Shown piece by piece: positions 25,134 to 33,879 of a stretch of 52,093 bases of DNA. Position 1 is the first letter of the stretch, and the number at the start of each line of letters is the position of its first letter. Where the stretch lies: the NCBI RefSeq assembly GCF_008123965.1, contig NZ_VSTH01000184.1:1-52093 (forward strand), given 5' to 3'. Under the pieces are notes generated by a model. It worked only from the letters and a program-made list of their open reading frames with translations, was not told the origin of the DNA and did not search any database. Made by a program: the position numbers and the translations under genes. This DNA comes from Bradyrhizobium hipponense. Its GTDB lineage: Bacteria; Pseudomonadota; Alphaproteobacteria; Rhizobiales; Xanthobacteraceae.

Positions 25134-27251
25134 ATGACGAAAGCCGTTCAAAAGATCTCGCTGTCCCCTTCGCGCGACATTCCCTTCAACAAGCTCGTGC
25201 TCAGCCAATCGAACGTCGGCCGTGTGAAGGCGGGCGTCTCCATCGACCAACTGGCCGAGAGCATCGCGCACCGGACTCTGCTGCAGAGTCTGAGCGTTCG
25301 GGCTGTCGTGGATGCGGAAGGGAATGAGACCGGCATGTTCGAGGTGCCGGCGGGTGGCAGGCGCTATCGCGCCCTTGAGCTCCTCGTGAAGCAAAAGCGC
25401 ATGGCGAAGACGCAGCCTGTTCCTTGCGTCGTGCGCGAAGGTGGCATTGCCGAGGATGACTCGCTTGCTGAAAACGACGAGCGCGTGGGGCTTTCGCCCC
25501 TCGATCAGTTCCGCGCCTTCCAAACGCTCCGCGAACGCGGCATGAGCGAGGAGGAAATCGCCGCTCGGCATTTTGTCACTGCGGCGGTCGTGAAGCAACG
25601 ATTGCGCCTGGCATCAGTGTCGCCGAAACTGCACGAGGTCTATGCCGATGACTCCATGAGCCTCGAGCAGCTGATGGCATTCTCCGTCACAGGAGATCAG
25701 GCGAGACAGGAGCAAATCTGGGCCAGCGTCAGTCGCTCCGGCTACGATGAACCCTATCAGATCCGGCGCATGCTGACCGAAAACACCGTTCGTGCATCCG
25801 ATCGCCGCGCGCAATTTGTTGGGCTCAATGCCTACGAGCAGGCCGGCGGTAGCATCTTGCGTGACCTGTTCGAGCACGACGACGGTGGTTGGCTTCAGGA
25901 CGTCGCTTTGCTCGACCGTATCGTCACGGAAAAACTCAAAACCGAAGCCGAGACGATTGCCGCAGAGGGGTGGAAGTGGCTCTCGGTGGCCGTCGACTTC
26001 CCCTATGGCCATGCGAACGGCCTGCGTGAACTTGAAGGGAAGCCCGTCGATCTCACCGCCGACGAGCAGGCGACGATCGACGCGCTGAACGCCGAGCAAG
26101 CCAAGCTCGAATTCGACTATCAGCAGGCCGACGAACTGCCTGACGAGGTCGATCAGCGTCTGAGCGAGATCGAGGCGGCACTGTTGGCATTCGAAGAGCG
26201 GCCTGTCACCTATGATCCAGCGGAGATCGCCCGAGCCGGCGTTTTCGTCAGCATCGATTCGGAGGGGCGGCTCTCGGTCGACCGGGGCTATGTCCGCCCC
26301 GAGGACGAGGCGCCAGCGACAGATTCGGACATCGGGCAGGACGTCGAGACATCGTCGACCGAAGGGCAGGAGGTCGGAGCTTCCGTGCCGCGCGCGGTGA
26401 TCTCGGTCGCCGGTCAGCCCCCTGAAGTCGAGGAGGATGAGGAGGACGCGGCAAAACCCTTGCCGGATCGGCTCATCATCGACTTGACGGCCCACCGGAC
26501 GCTGGCATTGCGTGATGCGCTGGCAGACAATCCGGCGATCACGTTCCAGGGGGTGCTGCACAACTTCGTGCTGACGACCTTTTACCGGTTTGCATCATCG
26601 AAAAGTTGCCTGGAGATCGGACTTCATACGCCGACCTTTGCAGCCCAGCCCACCGGTCTGAAGGAGAGCGTGTCGGCCAAGGCCATCGAGGCGCGGCACG
26701 AGGGTTGGAAGGCTCGGCTTCCGAAGAACGAGGCGGAGCTCTGGGAGGCACTCACCGCGTTGGACGGTAACGCTCAGGCTTCCCTGTTTGCCCACTGTGC
26801 GTCATTTGCCGTCAACGCGCTGTACGAGCCGGCGAACCGCTACAATCAGGGCCGTGTCTCGGCCCACGGCGTTCGCGCTCGTCTTGATCAGGCCGATATC
26901 CTGGCCCGCGCCGTCGGTCTCGATATGGTCCAGGCCGGTTGGAAACCAACTGTCGACAATTATCTCGGCCGGGTGACAAAACCTCGAATTCTGGAGGCCG
27001 TTCGCGAAGCGAAGGGCGAGTCGTCGGCGCACCTGCTCGACCATCTAAAAAAGTCGGATATGGCCAAGGAGGCCGAGCGCCTTCTCGATGGTTCCGGTTG
27101 GCTGCCGGAGCAGCTCCGTCTCGTCGACATCGCGCCGGCACCGGCGGAGCACGATGGTGAAGCCGGACCGCTGCCCGAATTCCTCAGCGATGAGGAAGAG
27201 GCAGATGTCGCGGATGATGACGATTGGCAACAGCTTGACGCGGCTGAATGA
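25134..27251 (+). CDS. Large ParB/RepB-family protein
   Basis: A 705-residue protein. The N-terminal 190 residues are a ParB-like N-terminal domain plus helix-turn-helix: VLSQSNVGRVK, the CTP-binding-type box PAGGRRYRAL, then SPLDQFRAFQTLRERGMSEEEIAARHF. A long acidic middle (about 400-510, including VEEDEEDAA) and a C-terminal domain of about 200 residues follow. This large form is typical of rhizobial integrative elements, where it acts with DNA maintenance genes rather than as a chromosome-segregation ParB. ATG at 25134 follows GGAGAAGC. An ORF extending upstream to 24903 is leader sequence. Confidence 0.85.
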   Translation: MTKAVQKISLSPSRDIPFNKLVLSQSNVGRVKAGVSIDQLAESIAHRTLLQSLSVRAVVDAEGNETGMFEVPAGGRRYRALELLVKQKRMAKTQPVPCVVREGGIAEDDSLAENDERVGLSPLDQFRAFQTLRERGMSEEEIAARHFVTAAVVKQRLRLASVSPKLHEVYADDSMSLEQLMAFSVTGDQARQEQIWASVSRSGYDEPYQIRRMLTENTVRASDRRAQFVGLNAYEQAGGSILRDLFEHDDGGWLQDVALLDRIVTEKLKTEAETIAAEGWKWLSVAVDFPYGHANGLRELEGKPVDLTADEQATIDALNAEQAKLEFDYQQADELPDEVDQRLSEIEAALLAFEERPVTYDPAEIARAGVFVSIDSEGRLSVDRGYVRPEDEAPATDSDIGQDVETSSTEGQEVGASVPRAVISVAGQPPEVEEDEEDAAKPLPDRLIIDLTAHRTLALRDALADNPAITFQGVLHNFVLTTFYRFASSKSCLEIGLHTPTFAAQPTGLKESVSAKAIEARHEGWKARLPKNEAELWEALTALDGNAQASLFAHCASFAVNALYEPANRYNQGRVSAHGVRARLDQADILARAVGLDMVQAGWKPTVDNYLGRVTKPRILEAVREAKGESSAHLLDHLKKSDMAKEAERLLDGSGWLPEQLRLVDIAPAPAEHDGEAGPLPEFLSDEEEADVADDDDWQQLDAAE

Positions 27252-27434
27252 CGTTTGATGGAGGGACGGCTCCGTCCGTCTCGCCGTGTTGGGGACCGGT
27301 GTGCAGCACAGGTCCCCATTTTCTTGGCGGCGACTTTAGAGGCAGAGGCCGCCGGGAAGGGTTTGAGCCGTCCCGGTCTAAAGGAGAGCGCCGGGCGGTT
27401 CGATCCCTTCCCGCTCTCCCGAGAAATCCTGCCC

Positions 27435-27839
27435 ATGACCGAATCTCTTGCTAGCGGCACCGCCGCCGAGTCGCTCCCGATGCGGACCTCTGCAACTACC
27501 ACATCCGCTCTCCTCAAAGCTGCGCGACAGCTTTTGATCGATCTCGAACGCGGCCGTCGCATCGATGCTGCTGTCCTGCGCGGCGCCATGGAGGCTGCCT
27601 TCGTCCTGGCCGAGCGTCTGCAACTGCGGAGCGTCCCGGTTATGGCGGCATACCGCATCGAGTTGTCCGGCTTCAATGACACAATGCGCGATCGCCTGCG
27701 CGCTTATGGGCTTTTTGGGGAGATCATCTCCTGGAAGCTGCGCATGTTCGTGCCGACGGATGCGAGTGGCGTCGAAGTCCTGGCCAAGGTGCTCGACCGC
27801 TATCCGGTTGAGCGCATCGGCGAGCGGGAGGCTGCGTGA
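27435..27839 (+). pseudogene. Internally deleted strawberry-notch/N-12-type methylase-helicase remnant
   Basis: A 134-residue frame. Residues about 24-55 (SALLKAARQLLIDLERGR onward to GAMEAAF) look like the extreme N-terminus of the large SNO-family methylase/helicase normally found at this place in the element. The rest (AAYRIELSGFNDTMRDRLRA, then SWKLRMFVPT) looks like its extreme C-terminus. The 1,300 or so residues between, with the methylase and helicase motors, are absent, and the join is in frame. Its TGA overlaps the next start (TGATG). It may still be translated as a small protein. Identification is from memory of the family and needs alignment. Confidence 0.55.
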
Positions 27840-28897
27840 TGGCCCGCGACGCCCACGAATTGGCACGCCGCCTCGCACGCGAGGCCGAGGCGGTGTGCCG
27901 CCACTATCTCTCCAACGGCCGACGGGTCGGGCGATACTGGGTGGTTGGTGATGTCCACAACACCCCGGGCCGCTCGCTGTTCGTGCGGCTTCAGGAATCA
28001 CCAAAGGGGCCTGCCGGCAAGTTTACCGACAGCGCGACCGGACAACACGGCGATCTCCTCGACATTATTCGAGAAACTTGCGGCTTGCGCGACTTCCGTG
28101 AGGTCGCCGAAGAGGCGAGACGCTTTCTCAAGTTGCCGCGTCCTGAACTCGAACCTGACGCGAAACCAGTTCGCCCGGCAGTACCTGCAGGATCACAGGA
28201 GGCTGCCAGACGGCTGTTTTCGAGCTCAGTTCCCACTCGAGGGACCATGGTCGAGACTTATTTGCAGCGTCGTGGAATTGTTCAAGTCCACCATGGTGGT
28301 AGCCTGCGCTTCCACCCGCGCTGCTATTACCGGCCCGAAGAACATCTGCCGACCGAGACCTGGCCGGCGATGATCGCTGCCGTCACCGACCTCGATGGCC
28401 AGATCACCGGCGTGCACCGCACCTGGCTTGACCCGGACGGCTTTGACCGCGTTCGGCTCGGCAAGGCTCCGATTGACACGCCACGACGAGCCATGGGTGA
28501 CCTGCTCGGCAACGCGGTGCGCTTCGGTGTGGCTGATGATGTGCTCGCTGCCGGCGAGGGCATCGAGACCATGCTGTCGCTGCGCTATGTGTTGCCGGCC
28601 TTGCCGATGCTTGCTGCGCTTTCGGCCAATCACCTCTCGGCCATCTCCTTGCCTGAGGGCTTGCGTCGGCTCTATATCGCCCGCGATGACGATGCTGCCG
28701 GAGACATCGTGCAGACAGTTTTGACCGAGCGTGCAGAAGACGCCGGCATTGAAGCGATCACGTTGTCGCCACGGCTCGGCGACTTCAACGAAGATCTCCA
28801 CATCTTCGGCCTCGAGGCGCTGCGAGCAGCGTTGCGGATTCAGCTCGCACCGGAGGACGTGGTCCGCTTCCTGCTCTCGTCGACGTCCGTCGCATAG
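27839..28897 (+). CDS. Toprim-domain protein (DUF7146/primase-like)
   Basis: A 352-residue protein. An N-terminal primase-associated region (about 1-100) has FVRLQESPKGPAGKFTDSA and GDLLDIIRE. The C-terminal toprim domain has GEGIETMLSLRY (catalytic Glu near 241) and the acidic DDDAAG near 283. This is the usual plasmid/ICE toprim_3 type, likely acting as a primase or helper in element replication. ATG overlaps the previous stop (TGATG at 27837-27841), implying translational coupling to the SNO remnant. Confidence 0.85.
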   Translation: MARDAHELARRLAREAEAVCRHYLSNGRRVGRYWVVGDVHNTPGRSLFVRLQESPKGPAGKFTDSATGQHGDLLDIIRETCGLRDFREVAEEARRFLKLPRPELEPDAKPVRPAVPAGSQEAARRLFSSSVPTRGTMVETYLQRRGIVQVHHGGSLRFHPRCYYRPEEHLPTETWPAMIAAVTDLDGQITGVHRTWLDPDGFDRVRLGKAPIDTPRRAMGDLLGNAVRFGVADDVLAAGEGIETMLSLRYVLPALPMLAALSANHLSAISLPEGLRRLYIARDDDAAGDIVQTVLTERAEDAGIEAITLSPRLGDFNEDLHIFGLEALRAALRIQLAPEDVVRFLLSSTSVA

Positions 28898-29237
28898 AGC
28901 GCTCACTGCTCTCGATCGATGTCGATCAACGGCTGACGGAAGGCCAACTAACTTGCCGGACTTGGCCGCGCCCACGGCCTTCTAGAGGGCGATCGGACGG
29001 CAGGCGGCTCGGGCCGGCAATGGCTGCGTCCGGCTATTTTCCGCCGGCGGTGCTCATAAGGCCACGAAGAGTTATCGGCTAGATCACCGCCTTTGCATCG
29101 CGAAGCAAAATAGCCGGCCTCCGCCATCCTCCACTGCCGCTTCGGCCATTCGGGTTCTGGCCCGATCCGCCCGCCGCCTGAGTGATCGCCACGAAGGCCG
29201 CGATGGGCGCGGCCGATCCGACAAAGGACCTCCTCTC
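28898..29237. other. Leader region of the DUF2493 gene
   Basis: A 340-base GC-rich region without a gene. Related elements also carry a long untranslated leader before DUF2493. GACCTCCTCTC before the ATG is a poor ribosome-binding site. I see no perfect hairpin of note. Confidence 0.4.
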
Positions 29238-30161
29238 ATGACCGACCGTGACGAAATCGAACCGCCGCATGCCGCATCTCCGACCCAGCACGTCCTTAGC
29301 GAACTGCAGCTCTTCGGCTACCGTCCACTCGACGACCAGCCTGATCCGCGACCACTCCCGGAAGACCGGATGATCGCTGATGCCGTCGCCGACATCTTCG
29401 ACGCCCTGGTTGGGACCCTAAGCGACACCCGGCTCGAACCGGACCTCAACGATCTGCTCTGGTCGACAGTCAATCTGTTCCATCGTGCCACAGACCGAGT
29501 CCGCCGCCAGCTCGACGACAACGAACAGGCGCAACGCAAGAGCCAGCGCGAGCAGGATGGCTCGGAAGTGAGATCGGTCGAACTCGAGCGCTTGACGGCC
29601 GAAGGCATCACATTGGTCGAGCGCCGCAATTGCCTGGAGCTCTTCCGCGACCATGCCTCGGAGCGCTTTGAAATCCACGCTGGCTCGATTTGGCATCCTC
29701 GATCGGGATCACTCGTCAACCACCGCACGCTGACCGCGGCGATGATCGACTCCCGCGACTTCATCGCCGCCAAGCGTCGAACTGAGACCGAGGTCATGTT
29801 GCCGCCCGGGCCGAAGATTGCACTCACCGGCGGTCTCGACTTCAACGACCACCGTCTGATCTGGGATCGTCTCGACAAAGTTTACACCAAGCATCCCGAT
29901 ATGGTCCTGATCCACGGCGGCTCGCCAAAGGGTGCTGAACTGATTGCCTCCAAATGGGCGACGACCCGAAAGGTCCCACAGATCGCTTTCAAGCCCGACT
30001 GGACAAAACACGCCAAGGCGGCGCCCTTCAAGCGCAACGACGCCATGCTCGAACTCCTGCCGATCGGCGTCATGCATTTCCCCGGCACGGGAATCCAGGA
30101 CAATCTTGCCGACAAGGCGAAGCGACTGGGCATCATCGTCTGGAAGTTCGGTGGTGCGTAA
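29238..30161 (+). CDS. DUF2493 (SLOG-like) protein
   Basis: A 307-residue protein. Residues about 190-307 form the DUF2493 domain, a Rossmann-like SLOG relative: KIALTGGLDFNDHRLIWDRL, VLIHGGSPKGAELIASKWA and VPQIAFKPDW. The glycine-rich loops suggest nucleotide binding. The N-terminal half is helical and specific to the integrative-element version. It belongs to the toprim/DUF2493/DUF736 block of the element. Function unknown. Confidence 0.85.
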   Translation: MTDRDEIEPPHAASPTQHVLSELQLFGYRPLDDQPDPRPLPEDRMIADAVADIFDALVGTLSDTRLEPDLNDLLWSTVNLFHRATDRVRRQLDDNEQAQRKSQREQDGSEVRSVELERLTAEGITLVERRNCLELFRDHASERFEIHAGSIWHPRSGSLVNHRTLTAAMIDSRDFIAAKRRTETEVMLPPGPKIALTGGLDFNDHRLIWDRLDKVYTKHPDMVLIHGGSPKGAELIASKWATTRKVPQIAFKPDWTKHAKAAPFKRNDAMLELLPIGVMHFPGTGIQDNLADKAKRLGIIVWKFGGA

Positions 30162-30919
30162 GCGCCATCTTGCTCCGTCTCACACCGAGATGCAGTAGGA
30201 GCATGCCGCAACTGCGCCTGCTTTCGATTCTATGTCCGAATTTGCGCCGCGGTGGTGGTGGAAGGCACGACCCTACATCCATGCAGCCGGACCACCACCA
30301 TGCTCGCCCTCAATGCTGTCGGCAGACTGCATCTCAGCCAGTTCTCAAGCAGCCGCGCGCGAGAGATGGTCTTCGTCATTTCGGTCGTCGAGCAGATCAG
30401 CGCAGATCGGCGTTGAAAGGAGCCAGCGAGCTCAAGGGAAGAGTGGTCACGATCGTTTTCCGAGCGCTTTGACCATGCCGTGCCGATGCCGCCCCGCCGC
30501 GAGACACGCTGGGAAGGACATTCGCTCTCGCCCGTTTCTTGGGCTATGACACCGCCGTTTGCCTGCAAATTTCTTCTTTCTCTACGCCGGAACGTTCCGA
30601 CCTCTTGTATAGCCTAACCGAGACCCGCCAGATCTTCTCCCGAGAGTTTTGTTCAGCATGCGGACCCACCTGGCCTCTGTGATGGCTTGATCTGGCCGAA
30701 GACCGGCTGCGCCTCGATCGTCTGAGCCGCAACGCCGTCGCTCAAGACTTTCTTCCCCTGGGCTAACGCCCATTCCTCGCGGAAGACAAGAAAGTCTCAC
30801 GACAGCGTCCTCCGCTGCGCTCCGGCCCGCAAGCGGGTGCGTCGCCGATCGTCCTCGGCCTTTAGATCGCCATCGAGGCCGCGGTGGTCGCGGGCTCGAA
30901 ACAAAACAGGAGAAGAGAA
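30162..30919. other. Region with an inverted degenerate DUF736 copy and no intact gene
   Basis: Apart from the minus-strand DUF736 fragment described separately, this 758-base stretch has no supported gene. Frames from 30540 to 30880 on both strands are interrupted and Arg/Ser-rich. GGAGAAGAG at 30909-30917 is the ribosome-binding site of the intact DUF736 gene. Confidence 0.4.
30330..30517 (-). pseudogene. Degenerate DUF736 paralogue
   Basis: Minus-strand translation gives PSQRVSRRGGIGTAWSKRSE, then NDRDHSSLELAGSF, aligning closely with PSHRVYLGRVEIGAAWSKRS and EGRDYLSLKLDDPSF of the intact DUF736 protein encoded at 30920-31243. After a frame change the reading continues FNADLR-stop-ADLLDDRNDEDHLSR, matching FNAPIYANLFDDEGGEGY. 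It is therefore a decayed, inverted second copy lacking the N-terminus and carrying a frameshift and a stop. Confidence 0.65.
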
Positions 30920-31243
30920 ATGGCTACAATCGGTTCTTTCAAGAAAGTCGGCGATTCCGAATTCCAGGGCGAAATCATCACCCTGAGCTTGCAGGCCAAG
31001 GGCGTCCGCATCGTCGCAGAAGCTAACCGCGCAAGCGAGAACGCTCCGAGCCACCGCGTCTACTTGGGACGAGTTGAGATCGGCGCAGCATGGTCGAAGC
31101 GCTCCGACGAAGGCCGCGATTACCTATCGCTCAAGCTGGATGATCCTTCCTTCAACGCGCCGATCTACGCAAACCTGTTCGACGACGAGGGCGGCGAAGG
31201 TTACACCCTGCTCTGGTCGCGGCCGCGGAAGAACGGGGAGTAG
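30920..31243 (+). CDS. DUF736 protein
   Basis: A 107-residue protein, complete DUF736: it starts MATIGSFKKVGDSEFQGEI, includes GAAWSKRSDEGRDYLSLKLD and ends near YTLLWSRPRK. DUF736 genes are almost always carried by conjugative or integrative elements of alphaproteobacteria; the role is unknown. The ATG has GGAGAAGAG seven bases upstream. A strong terminator follows 14 bases after the stop. Confidence 0.9.
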   Translation: MATIGSFKKVGDSEFQGEIITLSLQAKGVRIVAEANRASENAPSHRVYLGRVEIGAAWSKRSDEGRDYLSLKLDDPSFNAPIYANLFDDEGGEGYTLLWSRPRKNGE

Positions 31244-31256
31244 AGCTCGGCTCCCC

Positions 31257-31287
31257 AAGCCCCGCCCACGGGCGGGGCTTTCTTCCT
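31257..31287 (+). terminator. Rho-independent terminator after DUF736
   Basis: A perfect 11-base-pair stem, AAGCCCCGCCC (31257-31267) with GGGCGGGGCTT (31270-31280), then a pyrimidine/T-rich tail. The inner pairs must open to form a loop. It would end the DUF932-to-DUF736 transcription block. Confidence 0.8.
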
Positions 31288-31345
31288 GTAAGGCTGGCAT
31301 CGCATTAAGCATCAATTTGAAGATCGCCGGCTCGCTAACGGCTTC

Positions 31346-31551
31346 TTACACCGCCGCGGGTTGTGTGGTCATCTTGTCATCGACGAGTCCCCAGATGTGG
31401 CCGAACGGGTCGAACACGGACGCGGCGCGCCGCCCGGCTTGATCCGGTTGGATCGGTTACGAATCACGGCGCCTGCAGCTGTTGCCGTGCGAACCGCCAG
31501 ATCAACGTCTGCCATGGTGAATTGCGCAATCGCGCTCACGGCGCCGGCAGC
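31346..31551 (-). pseudogene. VOC/glyoxalase-family C-terminal remnant
   Basis: Minus-strand reading MADVDLAVRTATAAGAVI matches the second half of vicinal-oxygen-chelate (glyoxalase/bleomycin-resistance-like) proteins. The next frame reads AASVFDPFGHIWGLVDDK, the characteristic DPFGHxW tail, ending in TAA at 31346. A frameshift around 31440 separates the two, and the N-terminal half is missing. Non-functional fragment. Confidence 0.6.
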
Positions 31552-31672
31552 TTTTGAAGAGAAAGAGCTACCGCGCCCCGGGTATGCAGGTGAGTCCGGA
31601 TGGCAAACGGCTACATTTGGGCGGCCGTCAGTCCGTCGCGATAGCGCAACGTCCGTCAACCCTGTCTCGCGG

Positions 31673-31900
31673 CTACGATTTCCTTCCGTGCCCAGCTCTC
31701 TTGAGCAAGTCTCCCGGTTCGGCCCCCAGTGCTTTAGCAATTTTTCCAAGCACGCTGACGCTCGCCGAAACATCGGCGCGCTCAATTTTGCCGACGTAGC
31801 GAGTACTTAAGCCAGCGCGATCGGCTAGCTCCTCTTGCGTCATTTGCAGATCGTGGCGTTTCCGACGCAGGTTCACCGCCATGATCTCCTTGAGATCCAT
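31673..31900 (-). CDS. XRE-family helix-turn-helix regulator
   Basis: A 75-residue protein that is essentially one XRE DNA-binding domain: NLRRKRHDLQMTQEELADRA, GLSTRYVGKIERADVSASV and VLGKIAKALGAEPGDLL. Single-domain XRE regulators of this size usually repress themselves and control element genes. Paired repeats at 31923-31950, 23-50 bases upstream of the start, are probable operators. ATG at 31900. It faces away from the DUF2285-type regulator genes. Confidence 0.85.
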   Translation of the reverse strand: MDLKEIMAVNLRRKRHDLQMTQEELADRAGLSTRYVGKIERADVSASVSVLGKIAKALGAEPGDLLKRAGHGRKS

Positions 31901-31922
31901 GGCAGTATGGGAACTCGAACAC

Positions 31923-31950
31923 GAACGATCGTTACAGGAACGATAGTTCC
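31923..31950. promoter_or_regulatory. Paired operator-like repeats upstream of the XRE gene
   Basis: GAACGATCGTT (31923-31933) and GAACGATAGTT (31938-31948) are direct repeats with one difference, 15 bases apart. The first contains the perfect palindrome AACGATCGTT; the second lies in the inverted repeat GGAAC-GATA-GTTCC. Their place in the XRE promoter suggests autoregulation. Confidence 0.55.
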
Positions 31951-32244
31951 TATTCGACCGAGGATGTGCTATTTGTAAAAGCCACTGTCGATGTTCCGTA
32001 ATGCGCGAACTGAGGCTCTATGAACTCGTACTGTAAAGCACGACTCGCCGGGAGAACGTCGCGAAACTTCGCGCACCGACAGCGGGACGTTCTATGAGCG
32101 ATCAGCGATGCGATTTGAGGAGCACCTACCGGCTGCTGCGACTAAGTCGCACTGGCGGCACCGATCAAAATGGGGCTAAAGTAAGCCCGTCGGGACCTTG
32201 CGTTGTTGTCGGAACGTTGCAGTCATTGGCTATTTGTTACACAC
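31951..32244. other. Divergent promoter region between XRE and DUF2285-type genes
   Basis: No gene. An 8-base inverted repeat, AGAACGTC (32053-32060) with GACGTTCT (32086-32093), encloses a smaller hairpin GCGAA/TTCGC (32061-32072). This could be an operator or an RNA structure in the transcript of the plus-strand gene at 32245. Confidence 0.4.
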
Positions 32245-32532
32245 ATGAAAAAACCACCTCCCGATACCGCGGTTGCTGACGTCGCCCCGACGGATTCCAA
32301 GCTAACGGAGTACGACGAGCAGCACCTCGTAACCTATTGGCGCATGCTCGACGCCGATAAAGAAGGAGCGGATTGGCGGGAAGTGGCGCAACTCGTGCTA
32401 CATATTGATCCCGAACGAGAGCACGATCGCGCGAGACGCGCGTTCGACACGCATCTGGCCCGCGCAAAATGGATGTCCGAGCAAGGATATCGTCAGTTGT
32501 TGCGAGGCGGCACTGCAAACCCAAATCTTTAA
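32245..32532 (+). CDS. DUF2285-like small protein
   Basis: A 95-residue protein with the pattern LTEYDEQHLVTYWRMLDADK, GADWREVAQLVLHIDP and HLARAKWMSEQGYRQLL. Short proteins with this signature accompany the DUF2285-type regulators of rhizobial integrative elements. The C-terminal GYRQLL matches the end of the DUF2285 domain. ATG at 32245; the upstream ribosome-binding site is weak. Probably DNA-binding; role unknown. Confidence 0.7.
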   Translation: MKKPPPDTAVADVAPTDSKLTEYDEQHLVTYWRMLDADKEGADWREVAQLVLHIDPEREHDRARRAFDTHLARAKWMSEQGYRQLLRGGTANPNL

Positions 32533-32687
32533 GCTCCCGTTTCGATAATCTGTAGAAGAAACTTCTCGGACTGCGATCGCATGCACAACGCGATGCATGA
32601 TTTCGTACTTCACGACTCTCCGACGTTTCCTGCAACTTGCGCGCCGCAAATTTACGTAATGCAATCTGCAATATGGTGAGGAGCGAG

Positions 32688-33465
32688 ATGCCTAACTTCG
32701 ATTGGAGGTCGTCGGATGCGTATGATCGAGCTTATGACGCGGAGATGCCCGCGCTTGCCTGGGAATGTCTGCGCCGCAATGCCGATTTCCAACACGATCA
32801 CCAGAATTCTTCGCCCGCCGCTCCCAGCGTGACTCCTGACTTTCGACAGCGTTGGGGGTTAGTTTTTCGCAGCTGATCCCGATCAGTCCCACCTCGAACA
32901 GACTGTCTTCTGGGCGCCGGAGGTGCTGCCGACGGTCGTTCCTGTACGGCCCGCGCTGTTCGCAGGTCCGGACGCGGACGTCGTTCCCCTGAACTTCAGG
33001 GACTTGAGCCAAGGCCAGGTCCGACAAGGCCCAGACGGTTGGCACGCCATTTTTCAACTGCAGGGAGTGGAGCACCGTGTCTGGCTGAAGGAGCCAGCGC
33101 TCGATTCCCCCGCGTATACGATTGAATTTCTGTTCGACCGCGACGTTGATTTCCGGGCGCATGCATGCACGCGCTTGTGGCGCGCTGCAAATGGCAGGCC
33201 TCCTGGGGATCCCCTGCGCGCCCTTTCGCGGCTGCGCCGTCGCCGCGTGGTCCTCGCTCTGCGCGCGCAGGATGCGCGGATCAAGGGAGCTACCTATCGA
33301 GAAATCGCCGAAGTCCTGTTTGGGCTGAATCGCATCTCCGAACGTGAGTGGAGCACCCACGAGTTGCGCGGCCAGATGCGTCGCCTGGTCCAGTACGGCC
33401 GCAGCTTAATTCGCGGCGGCTATCGCAAGTTACTCCGTCCAGCTTCCCGAAAGAAAAAGAAATAG
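32688..33465 (+). pseudogene. DUF6499/DUF2285 transcriptional-regulator gene with a frameshift
   Basis: The first frame (32688-32876) encodes the N-terminal part: MPNFDWRSSDAYDRAYDAE, then LAWECLRRNADFQ, ending after RQRWGLVFRS. The next frame picks up at about 32862 as FAADPDQSHLEQTVFWAPE and runs to 33465, with the DUF2285 end RGQMRRLVQYGRSLIRGGYR. Removing one T from the TTTTT run at 32863-32867 would restore a single protein of about 258 residues. The gene is either inactivated or the homopolymer length is misread. It belongs to the regulatory block before AlpA and RepA. Confidence 0.75.
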
Positions 33466-33597
33466 GCGCCGTTCAGGGGGTGCCGAATTTACACCCCCTC
33501 AACTTCGTCATCCCCCTAAGGGCTTCTACTCCGCCATCATGACCGCCGATGCGCGACCAAACCCGGTCGCGCTCCAGACGATCACGGAGCCTCGCAG

Positions 33598-33876
33598 ATG
33601 CCCGATCCCACCGCCGGCTTGCCACCGCGATACCTGCGTACGCCCGAAGCTGCGCGCTTTCTCGGCCTGTCCAGCCGCACGCTTGAGAAGCACCGTACCT
33701 ACGGCACCGGTCCGATCTACCGGAAGCTGGGTGGCCGCGTCGTCTACGCGATCGAAGACCTGAAGGCCTGGGTGGATCGCGGAGCCAAGACGTCGACCAG
33801 CGATCCCGGCAAAGGCACCGTGCTGCCCGCCAAACGGCAGACACCCATTCCCTATGCCGGCAAAGAGCGACGCTGA
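33598..33876 (+). CDS. AlpA-like helix-turn-helix (excisionase-type) protein
   Basis: A 92-residue protein with an HTH_17 domain: YLRTPEAARFLGLSSRTLEK, YRKLGGRVVYAIEDLKAWVD. In these elements it precedes repA and is thought to regulate excision or replication. ATG at 33598 follows GGAG nine bases upstream. The tail (about 65-92) is low-complexity and basic. It ends three bases before the repA remnant, so the two were co-transcribed. Confidence 0.8.
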   Translation: MPDPTAGLPPRYLRTPEAARFLGLSSRTLEKHRTYGTGPIYRKLGGRVVYAIEDLKAWVDRGAKTSTSDPGKGTVLPAKRQTPIPYAGKERR

Positions 33877-33879
33877 TCC

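Noticed and set aside
30232..30549. 105-residue plus-strand frame
   Set aside because: Antisense shadow of the degenerate DUF736 copy; no protein-like features of its own.
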